From: Antennarius striatus
Taxonomy: Eukaryota > Chordata > Actinopteri > Lophiiformes > Antennariidae
Direction of reading: 5' to 3'
Length of the DNA stretch: 64,000 nt
NCBI RefSeq assembly: GCF_040054535.1
Contig: NC_090784.1
Coordinates: forward strand, 18,171,001 to 18,235,000
The notes beneath the pieces are model-generated. The model saw nothing but the letters and a program-made list of their open reading frames with translations, was not told the DNA's origin and did no database searches. Shown one piece after another: positions 25,000 through 39,573 of the stretch; the first letter of the stretch is position 1, and every line of letters starts with the position of its first letter. The translations under genes and the position numbers were made by a program.

Positions 25000-27900
25000 G
25001 GCGCTCAGATCACTGCAATCGCCTTAGGCTTGACAAGCCATGCACAAACCTTCTGGGCTGACATAGAAATCCTGACATAGAAATCCTGGTTCACTCTCGG
25101 TTATGGTTCTGCTGCTGTGTGTAAAGTTGCGAAAAACCAGAGGAAAACAAAGGTGTATGAGTGGTTGAATTCTCCTGTGGCATGTTAGCCTGCCTGCAGC
25201 AGTGTGCAACCAAGAGGAAAATGAGCTTTTGTCCACAAGGCTAGGTTCTTTTTTCCCTCAGTTTTTTGAACTGCAGGGGTTTGGATGGTGGCACAATGTC
25301 TTTGCCCTTATACCCTTAAGAGGGATCACCTCGGTATGACATGGATACATGCCTTGTGAACTATAATGCTTTTAAAAAAAAAAAAATCTTGCAAAAGGTT
25401 TATTAGCAGGAATTTTCGTTTAGGATAATAATCAAAATATCCTCATCATTATTAAATTCTGATTTTCATATCCGTGTACTTTTTTCAGAGAGCTGCTTGA
25501 TGCTCATGCCCTTTATCTCCATCTCAATGCAAGTTCAATGTAATTCAATTGAGATTAGTAGCACTGGCATGACAGCAGATCCCTAGTATTGCCAAAGCAC
25601 TTAGAAAGCAATGACAGGACCACATCGACGTGTGCTAACACATAAGTACACAGCACTCCGCCACCGGCAACCTTGTAAAGAAAGAAAAGCAGTGGGAGAG
25701 AAAGACGAGGTGGAGAATGAAGAGAGTGACGGCCATGCCAAAGACGCAAAATCTCACGATGACGAAGTTAAAGGATGATAGAAATTTGTCGAAAGAGTGT
25801 GAAAATAAGAGAAGAAAAATGATGAAGGGACCTGGATGATGAGCTGAGCCGAAGCATGACAGAGCGCGTCCAAAAAGATGAAAGAATGATTGACTCACAG
25901 GGGGAAGCGATGGAGAGAGAGGAGAAGGAAAGGAGGGAGATGAAATGGAGAAAGTCGGAGGTCGAGGATGTGACAGAGGACAAGGCAAAAAAAAAAAAAG
26001 GTGATACAGAAAGAGGAGGAGGAGAAGGAAGGAAACCTATGGAGCGAGTGGAATGGATAGAAAAGGAGAGGGCGAGATAAAGGGAGCAGGAGAGGACGAA
26101 ATGTTTAAGAGTGATGTACGAGAAGAGCGAAGAGGAAGAGATTTACTAGAAGAGAGATTAAGTCAAGTTGTCCCCGGTCAGTCATTAATCCGATTTAAGA
26201 GCAATTAAGGTGAGACTGATTCTTTCCTAAAGAGGACGAAATACAGGGGAGAGGGTGAAGATGGGGAGGAAAGAGAGGATGCTGTCAGGGAGAAAAGAAA
26301 GAGAAAAGTCAGAAAATAATTCTGAGAACATTGTGAGACATCTTTATTTTACACGGTTTGAATATTTTACTAGTTGCACAAAATATGAGTCAATATCAGA
26401 TGAACCAGCAGGAAAGAAGAGGAAAAGGTCAGACGGAGGTTAGAGACAGAGAGAAAGCATACAGTATACGTATGAAGCTTTGGTCCTGGTTTTTCCTTAC
26501 ATGTTAATATCTGTGGAATTCCCATGAGATCTAGATCGTACAAAAGTAACTTCTGACACTGTTCACAGATGTTTAATGTGAAAACAAGCAAGCAGGACCT
26601 TCAGTCTGCGTATTAGGGCTCTGCTACCTGTGAGATTATTCCCCTGAGGGAGGACGGGCTTCGTCAGGCAGAGTTGAAGGTGAATACACAGCGGTAGAAT
26701 GTGGTGGAAAGACGGAGAGTGAATGATGTCGGGTCGACGAATCTCCTTTGAATGATAATAAAAAAAAATAAAAAAAAGAAGAAGCAATGAAGGTAACTCC
26801 CGCCCTCCTCCTCTTCCTCTTCTCCTTCTCCTCCTCATCCTCCTACTCTAACAAAGCCCTCCAGTCCTCTGTTGTTCCAGATGTGTATCAGAGGTCTCGG
26901 GGTCGACAGAGGGGTCCCCACTCTGCTATAGCATTTCTATGTCTATTGAGAGATGGTGGTCGCGATAGCTCGGCCGGCTGACACGTACACAACAGTACAT
27001 AAATCAAAGGCACACACGCACACGCACTCACTCCATTTATCTCCCACTCAAGCAGCGCGGTGATAGCAGCCAACTCTGCATAGCGTCGGAGAGAGTGAGA
27101 GGTTGTGGTCTGTCTTGTTAAGTGGGAAAATAATGGGTAGCTGTGGAAGATTTACTTCTTTTGCTACCATCTCTATTGTGTAGACCTCTCCAATGTTTGC
27201 GCCTCCTTTGTTTGATGTGTTTGAACGGCTTATGGCACACTCAACAGTGTCTGTAATTGACGTTCCACATAACTGCAAGACAAAATTATTGGCGTGAACC
27301 ATTTTAAGTCCAAAGAAAGGAACGGATTGAAAGCAGATGTCACAGATTTTTGTTGTGCATCATTTGAGGTTTCTGAAAGGACGCTGATGCCAAAGCTACA
27401 CAGTGGAATTTACCCACACATCTCCTTCTTTAATTTCATTTTCTGTCCTCTTTTTTTTTTTCCCTTCCTATTAAGATTCTGTCTATTTTTCAGTGGTGCG
27501 GTTTCTGTCCACCAATCTGTAGCTCATCACAAGTCTCAGATTGAGAGGCCATTTGGCTGCTGTTGACAGGAGGTAGCAGCTATCGACAGGGGCCTGCCGG
27601 GGAGGCGTGTCTCGGGCCCCACGTCCAAAGCATTTGTGGCGTTTAATACACTGTAGCAGTGGTCTTCACAGCCCTTACCCTGCATGCTACTGCCATAAGG
27701 ATCAATATGCACTGGGTTAGAGAGAAATGGACCATCTGATGCACACTCAGAGAGGGGGATGAATGAAAGGAGTGAGAATGACAGAAATAACAGGGAGGGG
27801 TGGGTTGGCTAGGGATTTAAAGGGAAAAGAGAGGAACTGGGTTTGAATAGGGGGAGATGGCAAGACCGAAAGCAGAAAGAGAGAGGAGAGGAAATAATTA

Positions 27901-28880
27901 GACGTGAAGAGGACTGCTCAGAACATAGATAGATAACAAGGGAGAGAAAGTGGTCAGTGTTTGAAAGAGACGTTCAGCAGGGAGAGAAAACAGATTGGAG
28001 TGAATAGGGAGAGACTCTGGAAAGGAGGAAGACTCTCAACACCAGGGATGATACACATAGGAAAGAAAAAAGACATAAGGGAAGAGGAAAGAGTGAGAAA
28101 GGAAGAGAAGGGGGTAGACGAACGGAGGGGGGGCCAAAAACAGAGAGAACAAGAGAGAGAGGGGTGCGGGGGAAGGATGAGGAGGAAGGGAGGGGGGTAA
28201 AATTTCCATCAGGTTTTCAATTGGGGCGGATCAATAGTGTATTAGAGCTCACCTTGACCCCGTCTCTCCCCCTTCTTCCCGACCCCAGCACACCGGCCAA
28301 GCTACTCTCCCTCACAGCAGGGGATGGAGAGGGGGAGAGATTGTATTACAGCCTGCCTTTCTTGGACCAAAGTGGCAGAAAATGGCACAATAAAAGCAAG
28401 AGTGGACAGAAAGAAGGACGAAAACTAAGTCGCGGCAGGCAGAAACGGAGAATGTAGGAGACGCGGAGCGAGGGGTGTGGAGCTGGAGGAGATACCAGCA
28501 GGTGTTATTGTGTCTGTTGGGATAGAGCTTTCTGGGAGAGGAAACTGGTTGTGTGTTGGGGTGTGTGTGCGTGTAAAAGCAACACTTGTGCATATCATCA
28601 TCACTACACTCAAGAGGACAGGTTGGACCATGGAACATATCTGTCACATGAAAACGTGGATACATGCACGCACATATAGGTGCAGAGTGCAGACACACAC
28701 TTAAATATACAAACAATTTAATTGTTCACTGTATGGTATTTTACACACTGTCCTATTGGTTGTATTTCTGCACAGTCACACACCAATGCGTCCTCTTGAT
28801 GTCACTTTGGAGAAACGCATTTCTAGTTTTTGTATCCTCGGTATGATGCATTTGGAAATGATGACTTGTGTGGATGGCCT
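25000..28880. other. Non-coding region with long purine-rich blocks
   Basis: The plus strand is strongly purine-biased at 25680-26320 and 27720-28460. Between them are short unique patches that look more complex, such as 26145-26225 (gtcattaatccgatttaagagcaattaagg) and 26930-27300. No coding exon or RNA gene recognised; long frames here reflect composition. Confidence 0.5.
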
Positions 28881-28889
28881 GCTTCACAC

Positions 28890-29980
28890 CAACATATAAC
28901 TTTTAAAATTGCAAGTTAAAATTACAGCTTTAAAATCATGCTGTTAGTAACCTTAGCGGCTATTAGCCAATTAGCTCTGTTAGCCTTGCAGGTTGCTTGC
29001 TTTGCCTGGTCCAGACTGGGGGCTCTGACAACCAGGGCGGTTATTGGGGTATAAAGTGCTAGCATGTGAAATGTGGACCACAGAGAAGGGGAGGCTTTCT
29101 AGCTTACAGGAAGTGCAGTCAGGGAGTGGCACCAGCATGGCTACCTGAGCTTGACAAGCCAGCAATAGAGATGGACTCAGAAGCTTCTATTGACATCGTG
29201 ACAGAGACAAAGAGATGAAGGGAGATGTTGGCGGAGGAAGACAAGAAGGGATGAAGAGAATTTGACTGAGATACCGGCCAGATCGAATAAACCTCAGACT
29301 GACTTTCCGTTGAGGTTGAGGGTTTTACCAAATGAATGAAGACAGGCTGACCTTCTCAGTGTTGGGCTGTCACACACATGTACCAGACATGCGCCCGGGT
29401 GTCCACATTTATGACAGTGGTGTATAACTGAAATTCAATCTGAAACTGTCGTTATCACCAGTAATGTTGCTTACATCTAACAATGAAATGAATCGTCTGG
29501 ACCAAAGAAGATAAAACTTGAAGGTGCATTACGGAATATCTGAATGCAAAATAATCTAAAACAATCCCACAGAAACAGAGAAGCTTCTACAGTATAACTA
29601 ACTGGCCAAGTATCCTAGAAGTTAACATTCAGACTGGGTCACTTTGAACCCCTAACTTTGATCCTGTTCCAACCTTCATTAGCAAAACAGGTTGTGTGCA
29701 CCTTGAGTGAGTGTTAAGGTATATCTATAAAGAGTGTACTGTAGATGGGGTTTATATAAAGAGATGCTTCTACTTTGATTCATGTCATGGAGCTCCTGGA
29801 CTTCTTTGGGTTACCGTAGCTGTCTTTTAAAATACCTATTTTTTGGTTGCACACATAAAAAAACCCACGACACGCGCATCCCATCAGGCCACAAAACCAG
29901 CTCTGTTTGGCGATATAGACGCCGATTCGGCGCTTCAATCACCACCACTTCCGTTATACCTTGATAATTTTGATACAGGA
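28890..29980. repeat. Probable old interspersed repeat(s)
   Basis: The stretch 28940-29160 with repeated 'ttagcggctattagccaattagctctgttagcc' style words and the stretch 29860-29960 (gcgatatagacgccgattcggcgc) resemble words common in dispersed fish repeats. A minus-strand frame at 29331-29119 has no known family. The class is not determined. Confidence 0.35.
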
Positions 29981-29999
29981 GGATAATTCAGGCCAGTCC

Positions 30000-31030
30000 C
30001 ACTTTGACCAGGCGGTATACAAGGGGATATGGAGTAGAGTAAATCATTGGTGGCATGGCGAGAAGCATTTTCTCATCTCCCATAACGTTTTTGTACATTT
30101 TTTCCTTAGAAACCACGACTACAATCTGTCACTCAATTAAATAACAGGCCTATTAGATATCGGGAAAAGACACAATTTTATAAAACGCTGGAGTTTTAGC
30201 AGAATCATCACCAGTTATGGGCTGATGATTACGCAGGACAGCGACTGATAATTTGCCAGTTGGAGAATATTTGCCTTGTCAGGTCTCAACAAAGAATCAA
30301 GGGTGTCAGAGCGGAATTATGTTCCTGGCCTCCAGTAGAATGTCAGTCCATTAGTCTCAAACATATACGCTGCATCTTCTCCACCAGCTCCTTTGCTTTC
30401 TGGTGCTTCACACTAACCTGGTGGCACACATTCACCATCCGTCCTGCTAGAGAGAAATGACCACTAATGATTTTATTTAGGTTTTAGCTGTAAAGCTTCA
30501 GAATTAACTTGCTGGTGGGTTTGACACTAAAAATGTGCTTGATTGAGCCTAGTATAAAAACAAGCACTTTATCCATTTTCTGATGAAGCTACACTCCTAT
30601 AAGGTCTGTGATTTTCCAGTGGATGTTATGTGAAACCTCTGCTTTTTGTAGGAAGTGTGTGACCCGCTGTGAGAACAAATAGCACACAAACACACAGACA
30701 TAGGACCGGTAGGACACCCTCCATCGCTGGAGGACGGAGGACGTGACGCTGTGTGAGGAGGACGGAGGTAGGGGGCAGAGGGAGTACGTTGACGGGGTGG
30801 AGGTTGAATAAAAAAATTGATCTGGGAATTTAGCATTTAGACACACTTTACAAAGCGATCTAGAGGGGAGGCATAGGAGCAGAGGGGACCATGTGGGGGG
30901 AGGACGCTTAACTTTACAATGGAGGAGCTTTGCCTATTTGATTGAATGCAACTCTGACATTTTGCCTTGTCTGCTGGACTTCGACGCATCCCAGAAAATA
31001 AATGCAAAATATGACTCTGAGAGTCTCTTC
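30000..31030. other. Non-coding sequence
   Basis: Nothing recognised beyond ordinary unique sequence. Confidence 0.5.

Positions 31031-31031
<1 letters not shown>

Positions 31032-31103
<72 letters not shown>
31032..31103. repeat. (GT)n microsatellite, about 36 units
   Basis: Perfect GT repeat. A short (AAC)n run lies at 31245-31270. Confidence 0.98.
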
Positions 31104-31104
<1 letters not shown>

Positions 31105-31391
31105 TTTAGTTGTTCAGACAGGGACTTGTTTGTAAAGGGGTAGATCTACTAGCAGCACCATCCTCATGTCTTTCCCACATTTCCTAATGCTGTTCCTATT
31201 GTCACCCATCCACACTCTGGCACACCAGCACACACTGAGACCCCCAACAACAACAACAACAACAACAACACACGAATGCATGCACACGCATGTACCCTAT
31301 CTGAGACACACACACACACACGCAGCAGCACACAAACTCTGTCCCATTCGCTGTGGGGGAGAAAAAGGAAAGAAAAAAGGAGAGAGAAAAA

Positions 31392-31640
31392 GAAATCGAT
31401 CGCCGTGGATAGCGGTGCGCGTCGGAGAATCGTATCTTGTCAAAATAATATATTACCCTCATCCCTGCCTGATCGATGCGGTGGATTAGGGACGGAGGGC
31501 TCACTCTCTCCCCTCCTCTCTCTCCCTCTCTTCCTCCTCGGTGCTTGGTGCAGTTTAATATTTACCTCCGTGAAAGAACGGCCGCGACGGCTCTCAGCCC
31601 TAATTGATTCCGACACATGGGGTTCTGTGCTCAGGCTGCG
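31392..31640. promoter_or_regulatory. Possible conserved non-coding element
   Basis: CpG-containing unique sequence between purine-rich and pyrimidine-rich flanks, with aatcgatcgccgtggatagc, cctgatcgatgcggtggatt, cagtttaatatttacctcc and ccctaattgattccgac. Similar in texture to 8325-8590. No coding frame. Confidence 0.33.
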
Positions 31641-31649
31641 GATGAGAGA

Positions 31650-32440
31650 GGGAGGGCCAACTGGAATGCAGAGAAAGAGGAAGGGATGAAAGAAAGAAAA
31701 GGGACAAATAGAAAGATGTAAGACATGAATGAAAAAGAAAAAAGAAGGGAGAGGGGAAATAAAGCAGGAGAAGGAGACGACAAAATAGTGGGAAAAAAAT
31801 CAAAAAGAAATGAATATATATGATGATTTTAAGGGCAGGAGACAAAAGACATTTAAGGAAGGAGAAATGAAACCGCAGCAACAGAAGAAAAGTGAACATT
31901 TCTACCTCATACTTCTAAAAAGTTGATGGGAACAGTTTATATGGAGCGACAGAATGACAGAACTAATAGTTGTGAAAGATTGAAAAGGTGGATAGGACAG
32001 CCTGGAAGTAGAGAGGGATGGTGATGTTGTAGCACAAATAGAAGGGAGGGGAATGAATGGAACCAATAGTGAGGAGGAAATGTATCAGGAAGAATGAGGG
32101 AAATGGAAAGGAGTAGGTGGAAATGGGATGGCGCGTGGAAATGGCTTCGGGAGAGCAGCAAGAGAAACGGGAGGGATGAGGGCCGAGGAGAGCAAATGAG
32201 AGGGGATTAAGAGAGCGACATGAAGATGGATGGAAACAGAGGACTGAAACATGACGGCTGGAATGTAGAGCACCAATAAAAATGCGGGAACAGAGTGGGG
32301 GAAAAAAAATGATGGAAACAAGAGCCTGGTGCAGAGGTGACAGAATGATATCAGGTGGGATAGACAGAAAAAAAGGAGTGATGGCAGAGCAAGAGGCGGG
32401 AGACAAGAGAGGGACCATATTTTCCGTTGAAGGAACTGGC
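31650..32440. other. Purine-rich block
   Basis: The plus strand is strongly G/A biased for nearly 800 bases. Long S/F/P-rich minus-strand frames over it have no protein family signal. Confidence 0.8.
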
Positions 32441-32734
32441 CTGTCAGGCTGTTCCGCCGGCACAGAGCAGCTCTATAAAATACAGGGAGCAGGCGGGTCG
32501 TGTCGGGTGACTTATGTGTATATCTAGGCTTTGTCAATATTTCTTTCTGTCTTCCTTCCTGCGCGCTCCCCCTATTGCTCCCCAGCTCTCTGTTTGCAAC
32601 TCCAGTTGAGCCCCTGCTGCCTCTCTACGTGTGCGTTTGTCCCGGATAAGTGCTCAATTTTTCTTCACGACAAACAATTTCACCCATTCCTGTTTACTCA
32701 GTCAAAAGTATGCAGATGCACAGAAGAATAAGTT

Positions 32735-33015
32735 TAGCCTCTCCATCCATCCATCCATGCTAATCCTTTGCAGGGTTATATGGGGGATGAGGTCTAGCCC
32801 AGCTGACATTGGGTAGAATACAGGGTTCATATACAAAGGCAAACCACAAGTAATTCTCACCTTTACACATAGAGGTCATTTAGAATCATCAATTCATCTA
32901 CAGGCTCTTGCAAGTTTCTTTAAGAGGAAACCAAATCCAAACAGTCTGATGGAAACATGAAAACTCTGAACTGATAGTGAGGATTTGAATCCAGGCCTTG
33001 CATCATCCTGCCGTC
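32735..33015 (+). mobile_element. Degenerate common teleost repeat (L2/Rex-type LINE or SINE tail)
   Basis: It starts with a (CCAT)n run (32741-32758), then gctaatcctttgcagggtt, tctagcccagctgacattggg, and later aggtcatttagaatcatcaatt, catgaaaactctgaactg and gatttgaatccaggcc. This ordered set of words is the well-known dispersed fish repeat seen across teleost genomes. The copy is diverged and has internal losses. Exact family needs a repeat library. Confidence 0.7.
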
Positions 33016-34267
<1,252 letters not shown>

Positions 34268-34269
34268 TC

Positions 34270-36470
34270 AAAGTTTGTGTTTGTCTATGCTGAATGAATT
34301 TCATGACCCACATGTCCATAAGTTGTGTAAAGTTATATTTTTAATTCTTTATATTTGTAGTCGATTTTACTCAAGTATTAATAAAAGCTATTTAAAGTAT
34401 TTAAATTGAAGGTTGCAATTTGACTCTTGAGATGCAATCATCCAGTTTTTATTAGGTGACATGGATGGACTCATTGTTCTGTCCGGATAATATAGGCGAA
34501 AGAAAAAGTGTTAAGATAATAAAGAAAGACATTCATTAGAGATGCAATGAGAAGTTTCATTAGAGGCCATGATGATGTAACAGTAAACAGAAATCTGAGT
34601 CTGAGTTTCATAAGTTCTCATCTCTAACAAATTTGCAATAAAAAGTCTAAATAGCTTCAAGAAGAGGTTATTTCATGCAGACTACTGATAGCTAAAGCAA
34701 AAATATGCTAATTGATCACAGAAATAAAGGGAATATAGGTTTTGAAAAGTGCATCAGCACTTATGCATCTGTGATCAATAAATCCTCGGAGCCAATATCA
34801 CATATTTAACAACTTTCAAGTTCCAACCTTTGTATAATGAAGTTATCTATCTTACTGTTGAAGAGTATGCAGTATGTGTGATTGCTTTGCTGCTGCATGT
34901 AGAGACATCCTTCCAAGTTGTAATGAAATCATATTTGTATCACCAGAATTTCCTTCTGTGTCCTTGCACTTAAATTTCACCAACAAATCTCTCCTTGTCG
35001 AACAATGAAGCATCAAGTCTTTTGCATGCCTTCATGCTTTGTTTAGTTTATTTCCCATAACCAGATACATGGAAATATCAGGAAAACCAAGCCCTGGCCT
35101 TTCCTGGCCCTTAGTTTTTAAGAGTCAATATCGACTCCAAATGTCTTCAATTTATGAAGATAATATCTTTTACTCCCTACTGAAGGTGGCCATGTTACAG
35201 GACTGCAGTACAATAGTTTCCCACTGAAGTTACTTTGGTTTTATTTTAACATTCTTTTCATTTATCTGTTAATAAATAAATACATGAGCAAAAATGATCA
35301 AGCTCCATCTTCGTCTGATGGTTATGCTATAGCAGCGTTCAACAACTTTTGCACCTTTGCCCAGTCGTTAATGGACCTACATGCATAACATAATAATGAT
35401 CTTATCCAACAAACCTAAAAGACGTATGTACAGTATATTATTGGATGGCACCTTTGAGCAGCTTCAGTGGTTTTGGGCTTGCACTGCGCTCACAAAGGTC
35501 AATGCGTGGAGTTTATTTAGAGTTTAACTATGCTGAGCTTTTCCCACATGTCACACAGCATTGTTTGAATTCATTAATTCAGAATGAGAAATAAATTATA
35601 TCACAGCAGCTGGAGCACAAGCTGCAGTGCACTCTGGGAAGGATAGTTTTTTTGTGTCAGATCTAGTGCAAGAGGGATGGAGTAAAGGATATAGCAAAGC
35701 TTAATCTTCTCTCTTTATCATCGGCAATTTGTATGTGTGCACTCACCTCTCTAGTCCCATTGGGCACGGAGGATTTCATCAAGTTTGTAACCCCAAAAGG
35801 CTACAAATCCGGTTACCAGTGGAAGTGTTTTAAACAGTTCTAACTCTAGAGATGCTCCACGCTGACTCCCAAGCTGAATGAGTCACACCCAGACCTAACT
35901 GAGCCATATAAATCTAACTGCATTTACTTTTCTTTTTATCTTATTTTTGCTTCATATAACACCTGCCATTTCCACCGGATTATCAAACTCCAGCTCTTGT
36001 CTGACTCCAATGGGATTTGGCGCTATTGGTTTGTGATCGTCTCAAGTTTTTGCTGTTGGATTTATTGATTCACTTTCATCGTTTCTATTTTTCATCAACA
36101 ACAAGTAAGCAAAATAAAGCCTAAGACATTGTAATGTAATTTGACTAGTCTCTGGCTTTTTACCTGTTGGTATTTTTACAATAAATTGAGTTTGTGTATC
36201 TGAATACTCCCAAAAAAAGCTTGTTATAACCTCAAAAAATATTCATATTAATATTGTAATATTAATAATAATGAATATGTGGTGAGAAGTGCCCCCATAA
36301 CAAGAAAGTTAATTGTTCACAGAAGATAAGAAGAAGCTGAATGGATAATAATCATACACACCTCCATAAACACCAACCTCTTACAGTATACTGTACTTTA
36401 CAGTTATTACCTGCTATACATTCTATATTGTGGAATGATGCGTATAATGATAATAATATATATTAGAAAT
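34270..36470. other. AT-rich non-coding sequence
   Basis: No exon, tandem array or RNA gene recognised. Confidence 0.5.
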
Positions 36471-36477
36471 AAATATA

Positions 36478-36972
36478 CAGTGCGCCCTCGCGCATCAACG
36501 CTCATGACTTCACCTCATTGCGGATTTTTGGTAGGCAGGCACGTGATACCATACGCGCATTCTATTGGCTGACGGCATCCGGAAGTGTGCTTGCTTCCGT
36601 GAGTCTCAGAAGTAACAGAAATATTCTGTAATTACTATTATAAACATGATACACGCTGTCGATCCACACAAACACTGGCAGGTTACAGGAATAAAGTAAT
36701 ATCCAGGAACCACACGCGGTTAAAAAGTTCTGCGATAGAGCGACAAACTATTTATCTTATTATTTACGGTAATTTAAACCTTTATGAACTTTATTGAACC
36801 ACCTTCTATCTGTATTACCTTTTCCCACCCTCTTATTGACTGTTTAAATCACTTTTGTGTCTCATGGAAGTCCGAGACTCACAGAACGTAGTGCACTTCC
36901 GGATGCCGTCAGCCAATAGAATATGCGTACGGTATTACATGACAGCCTATCAAAAATCTGTGATGAGTACAA
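36478..36972. mobile_element. Palindromic non-autonomous DNA transposon relic
   Basis: Two arms of about 75-100 bases are inverted copies of each other. The core of 29 bases (36559-36587 and 36894-36922) is a perfect inverted repeat; the flanks match with changes (gatttttggtaggc versus gatttttgataggc read from the other side). The left end, acagtgcgccctcgcgcatc, has the style of the CAGTG(G/C)(T/C)CCCTCG termini of dispersed vertebrate DNA transposons, and the interior word ttctgcgatagagcgacaaac fits that type. There is no transposase. The right terminus seems lost or diverged past about 36972. Superfamily (pogo/Tigger-like or other) is not certain. Confidence 0.7.
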
Positions 36973-36989
36973 AAGTTGAAATTGGACCT

Positions 36990-37125
36990 TGATCTAGTTT
37001 TGTCAAGGTCAAGGTCATCACCTCATTTTCATCCCCTATATTTGGTGGACGGACGGACGGATGAACACACAAACACTGACAATTACAAGACATCACTGCT
37101 TCACGGGATGTAATAATTCTACACT
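36990..37125 (+). mobile_element. Fragment of a dispersed fish repeat
   Basis: The stretch ggtcaaggtcatcacctcattttcatcc, a (GGAC)n-like run (tggacggacggacggatgaac), then acactgacaattacaagac and cttcacgggatgt follow the order of a repeat I recall as frequent in fish genomes. The family is not determined. Confidence 0.45.
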
Positions 37126-37129
37126 GTTA

Positions 37130-39200
37130 AAGGTGAAGTCACCATACACTACACACTTCACCACATGTGTTAGACTGGCTCAGTGTGATCCTGTTTCCCT
37201 GATCATTGTTGAATATAATGAATGAACTTCAGTAGAAAGCTACTGTGGCAGATTAAGGTGGAAAATTACAATTCAAAGTGAAGTTATAGAAATCATTACT
37301 AAATTTATACTTGCATAATGGTGTGGCAAAGTAAACACGTTTCTGAAAAATAAAGAAATTGCATTTTGTGGATAGATGTATGGTCTACTGTTGTTTCAAT
37401 TTGAGAATTCCTCTTGAAAAACTATTTTTCTGGACATTTTTCACTTCTATTGTTCATGTTATTAAGTTGTTGTTTTTTTCTCCAATGAACATTAGAAACA
37501 CGTCCTGGGGAGTATAATGGTGGCTTTGTCTTGTTTCACTTTTTCATGAGACCTCATTTTCCAAGAACTTATTTTTCCAAACTTAGTTATAACTTTGCTT
37601 GCCCTCATTAACGATTTATTCTGTCGGTTCCACTTAGAGAGAGAGAGACGACTGATATGCTTGAGAGTTTTTTGTTGTTTTGAATCAATCAACTTCAGTC
37701 AAAGTTACTTGAGACTTTAAAACTGAGTGACCTATACAGTGTGTATTAATTCTACCAACGCTGATCATCAGACGAGTTCTGCGCGCAGTAAAGAGTAGCA
37801 ACTCATTCAAATATCCAATATCAATGGAAGCAAAACTTTTTTTAAAATGTCAAGACTAGAGGTCCTTCACAGAGTTTAATGTTAGAAAATCTGTGATATC
37901 ATTTTGTACATCATTAAGAAACCCCCTCCAGCAAAACACCTGAACGATAGTCGCGGTTATGATAGTAGATTCTGTTTATTTGGTGCGTCGTTGTTTGATG
38001 GCCACGTGTTGAGGTTTATTTCCCATTTCATGATCACATGCAGTCAGTGCCGCTCGATAATCCTCCTCCTCCATCATCTGCCCCCTCCATCAGTGTCATA
38101 ACGTGACCGTGCAGAGCGACGCATATGCCTATAATCTAATAATCTAATAAAAAAAAATGGGCAGTAGCTTCGACTTTATGCCATAATCCAACCCGTAGTT
38201 GCGCTACTAATAACAGAAGTAGGAAACGGGAGGGAAGAGGTGACAAAGTTGGGGGAAAAAAGGGAACATGAGAGGTGAGTCAGGAGGTGATAGAGGAGGG
38301 AAAGTGACGAGATGGAGAAGGAGAGCTGATGATGAATGGATGTAGAACAGGGATGAGAGACGGAGCGGCATAAAAGGGTACATGATGATGAAACGTTAAT
38401 TAAAGTAAACGAGCTACCGGAGCTCCCTGGGTAACCCCCCCCCCAGTCACACTCTGTCAGGAGACAGAAGGAAGGAGAGAGAAAGAAGGGGGACAAGTTG
38501 GGAAAATCCAACTTCGCTCATTGATTGCTGTCACGGGCATCGTCCGTGCGTCCGCGGACCGTACCGGGATAAAAACTGAATTAGCCTTGTATTCCATGGA
38601 ATTCTGATCATAGTAATTTCATTATTAATTTTTAAATAAGAAATACAGCTTAATTGCTTTCAGAGCGAATTTGATGTTTTTCTTGTAGAACATTTATATA
38701 GTTGGTGGGAAAATTGTCAGTTTGACAAAAATAATAAAAAAAATCAGACATTGCGGATACACCAATAAACACCTTTCAATAACTGCAAAACAATTTTGAC
38801 AAAATTAGGCCGTGATTTCGCCCTTTACTTCCAGAAATTACATCCGTGGTTCCAGCCCGCGTTAATGCACATACGCCTTATTTCCCCTTAAGTCCACGCA
38901 AGGCTTATCCGCAAGATCACCTTTGTTTCTTTTTAAATGCTCATATTCATTCAATTAATCTGGTCTCTAATTCGTTTATATATTTATTTACTCGGTCTCG
39001 CTATCACTCTCTCATTTTTTCATCTCTCTCCAACGATTATCTTGGCGTCTAATTAGAAATCGATACAGCTGGGCCGGCGGGTATTTGCAATGTGTTTGTG
39101 GACGTTGAGCCCAATTCCCCGGACAAAAAAAAAAAAAAAAAACGACTGAGAAGAAAGAGAGAGGAAGAGGAAACGCTACACTTCAGCGCACTGGAATTGT
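37130..39200. other. Non-coding sequence with a purine-rich block
   Basis: No coding exon. The plus strand is purine-rich at 38215-38345. A CpG-containing patch is at 38515-38570. Confidence 0.5.
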
Positions 39201-39491
39201 ATTCACCCGCACAAACACACACACACATATATATATATATGTATAGGGCTTTTCTGAAAAACGACCTCACCGCTTGAAGTGATTCGTCTTTCAAATCAGG
39301 TGGGGCTAAGTAATAGAAATGGCTTGTCTAAATATAATAATAATACTATAATAATAATAATAATAATAATCATAGTATTTTGTCTTATTCTAACGCATAA
39401 ACCAATAAAAGCAAATATGCAACCAAAGTAGGTCTCTATGTACAGCATTGTTGTCTGTGTAGGTTCTCGGTTATCCAGGTCATGGTTATCC

Positions 39492-39573
39492 AAAGCTGTT
39501 TAAATCAATCCACTTGATTGAAGGACTTGAAGAAAGTTTATTAAAGTCGAGTGGATTTTCTTAAACAGCTTTG
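39492..39573. repeat. Imperfect inverted repeat, probable repeat-element fragment
   Basis: Arms beginning aaagctgttta and ending taaacagcttt pair over about 26 bases with a few mismatches. The preceding words ggttctcggttatccaggtcatggttatcc (39461-39490) occur widely in fish repeats, so this is probably the end of a degraded element. Confidence 0.6.

Noticed and set aside
31963..32463. 166-codon minus-strand ORF
   Set aside because: Composition artefact of the purine-rich block.
32985..33000. gatttgaatccagg as a tRNA T-arm
   Set aside because: It is the known end of the dispersed fish repeat at 32735-33015.
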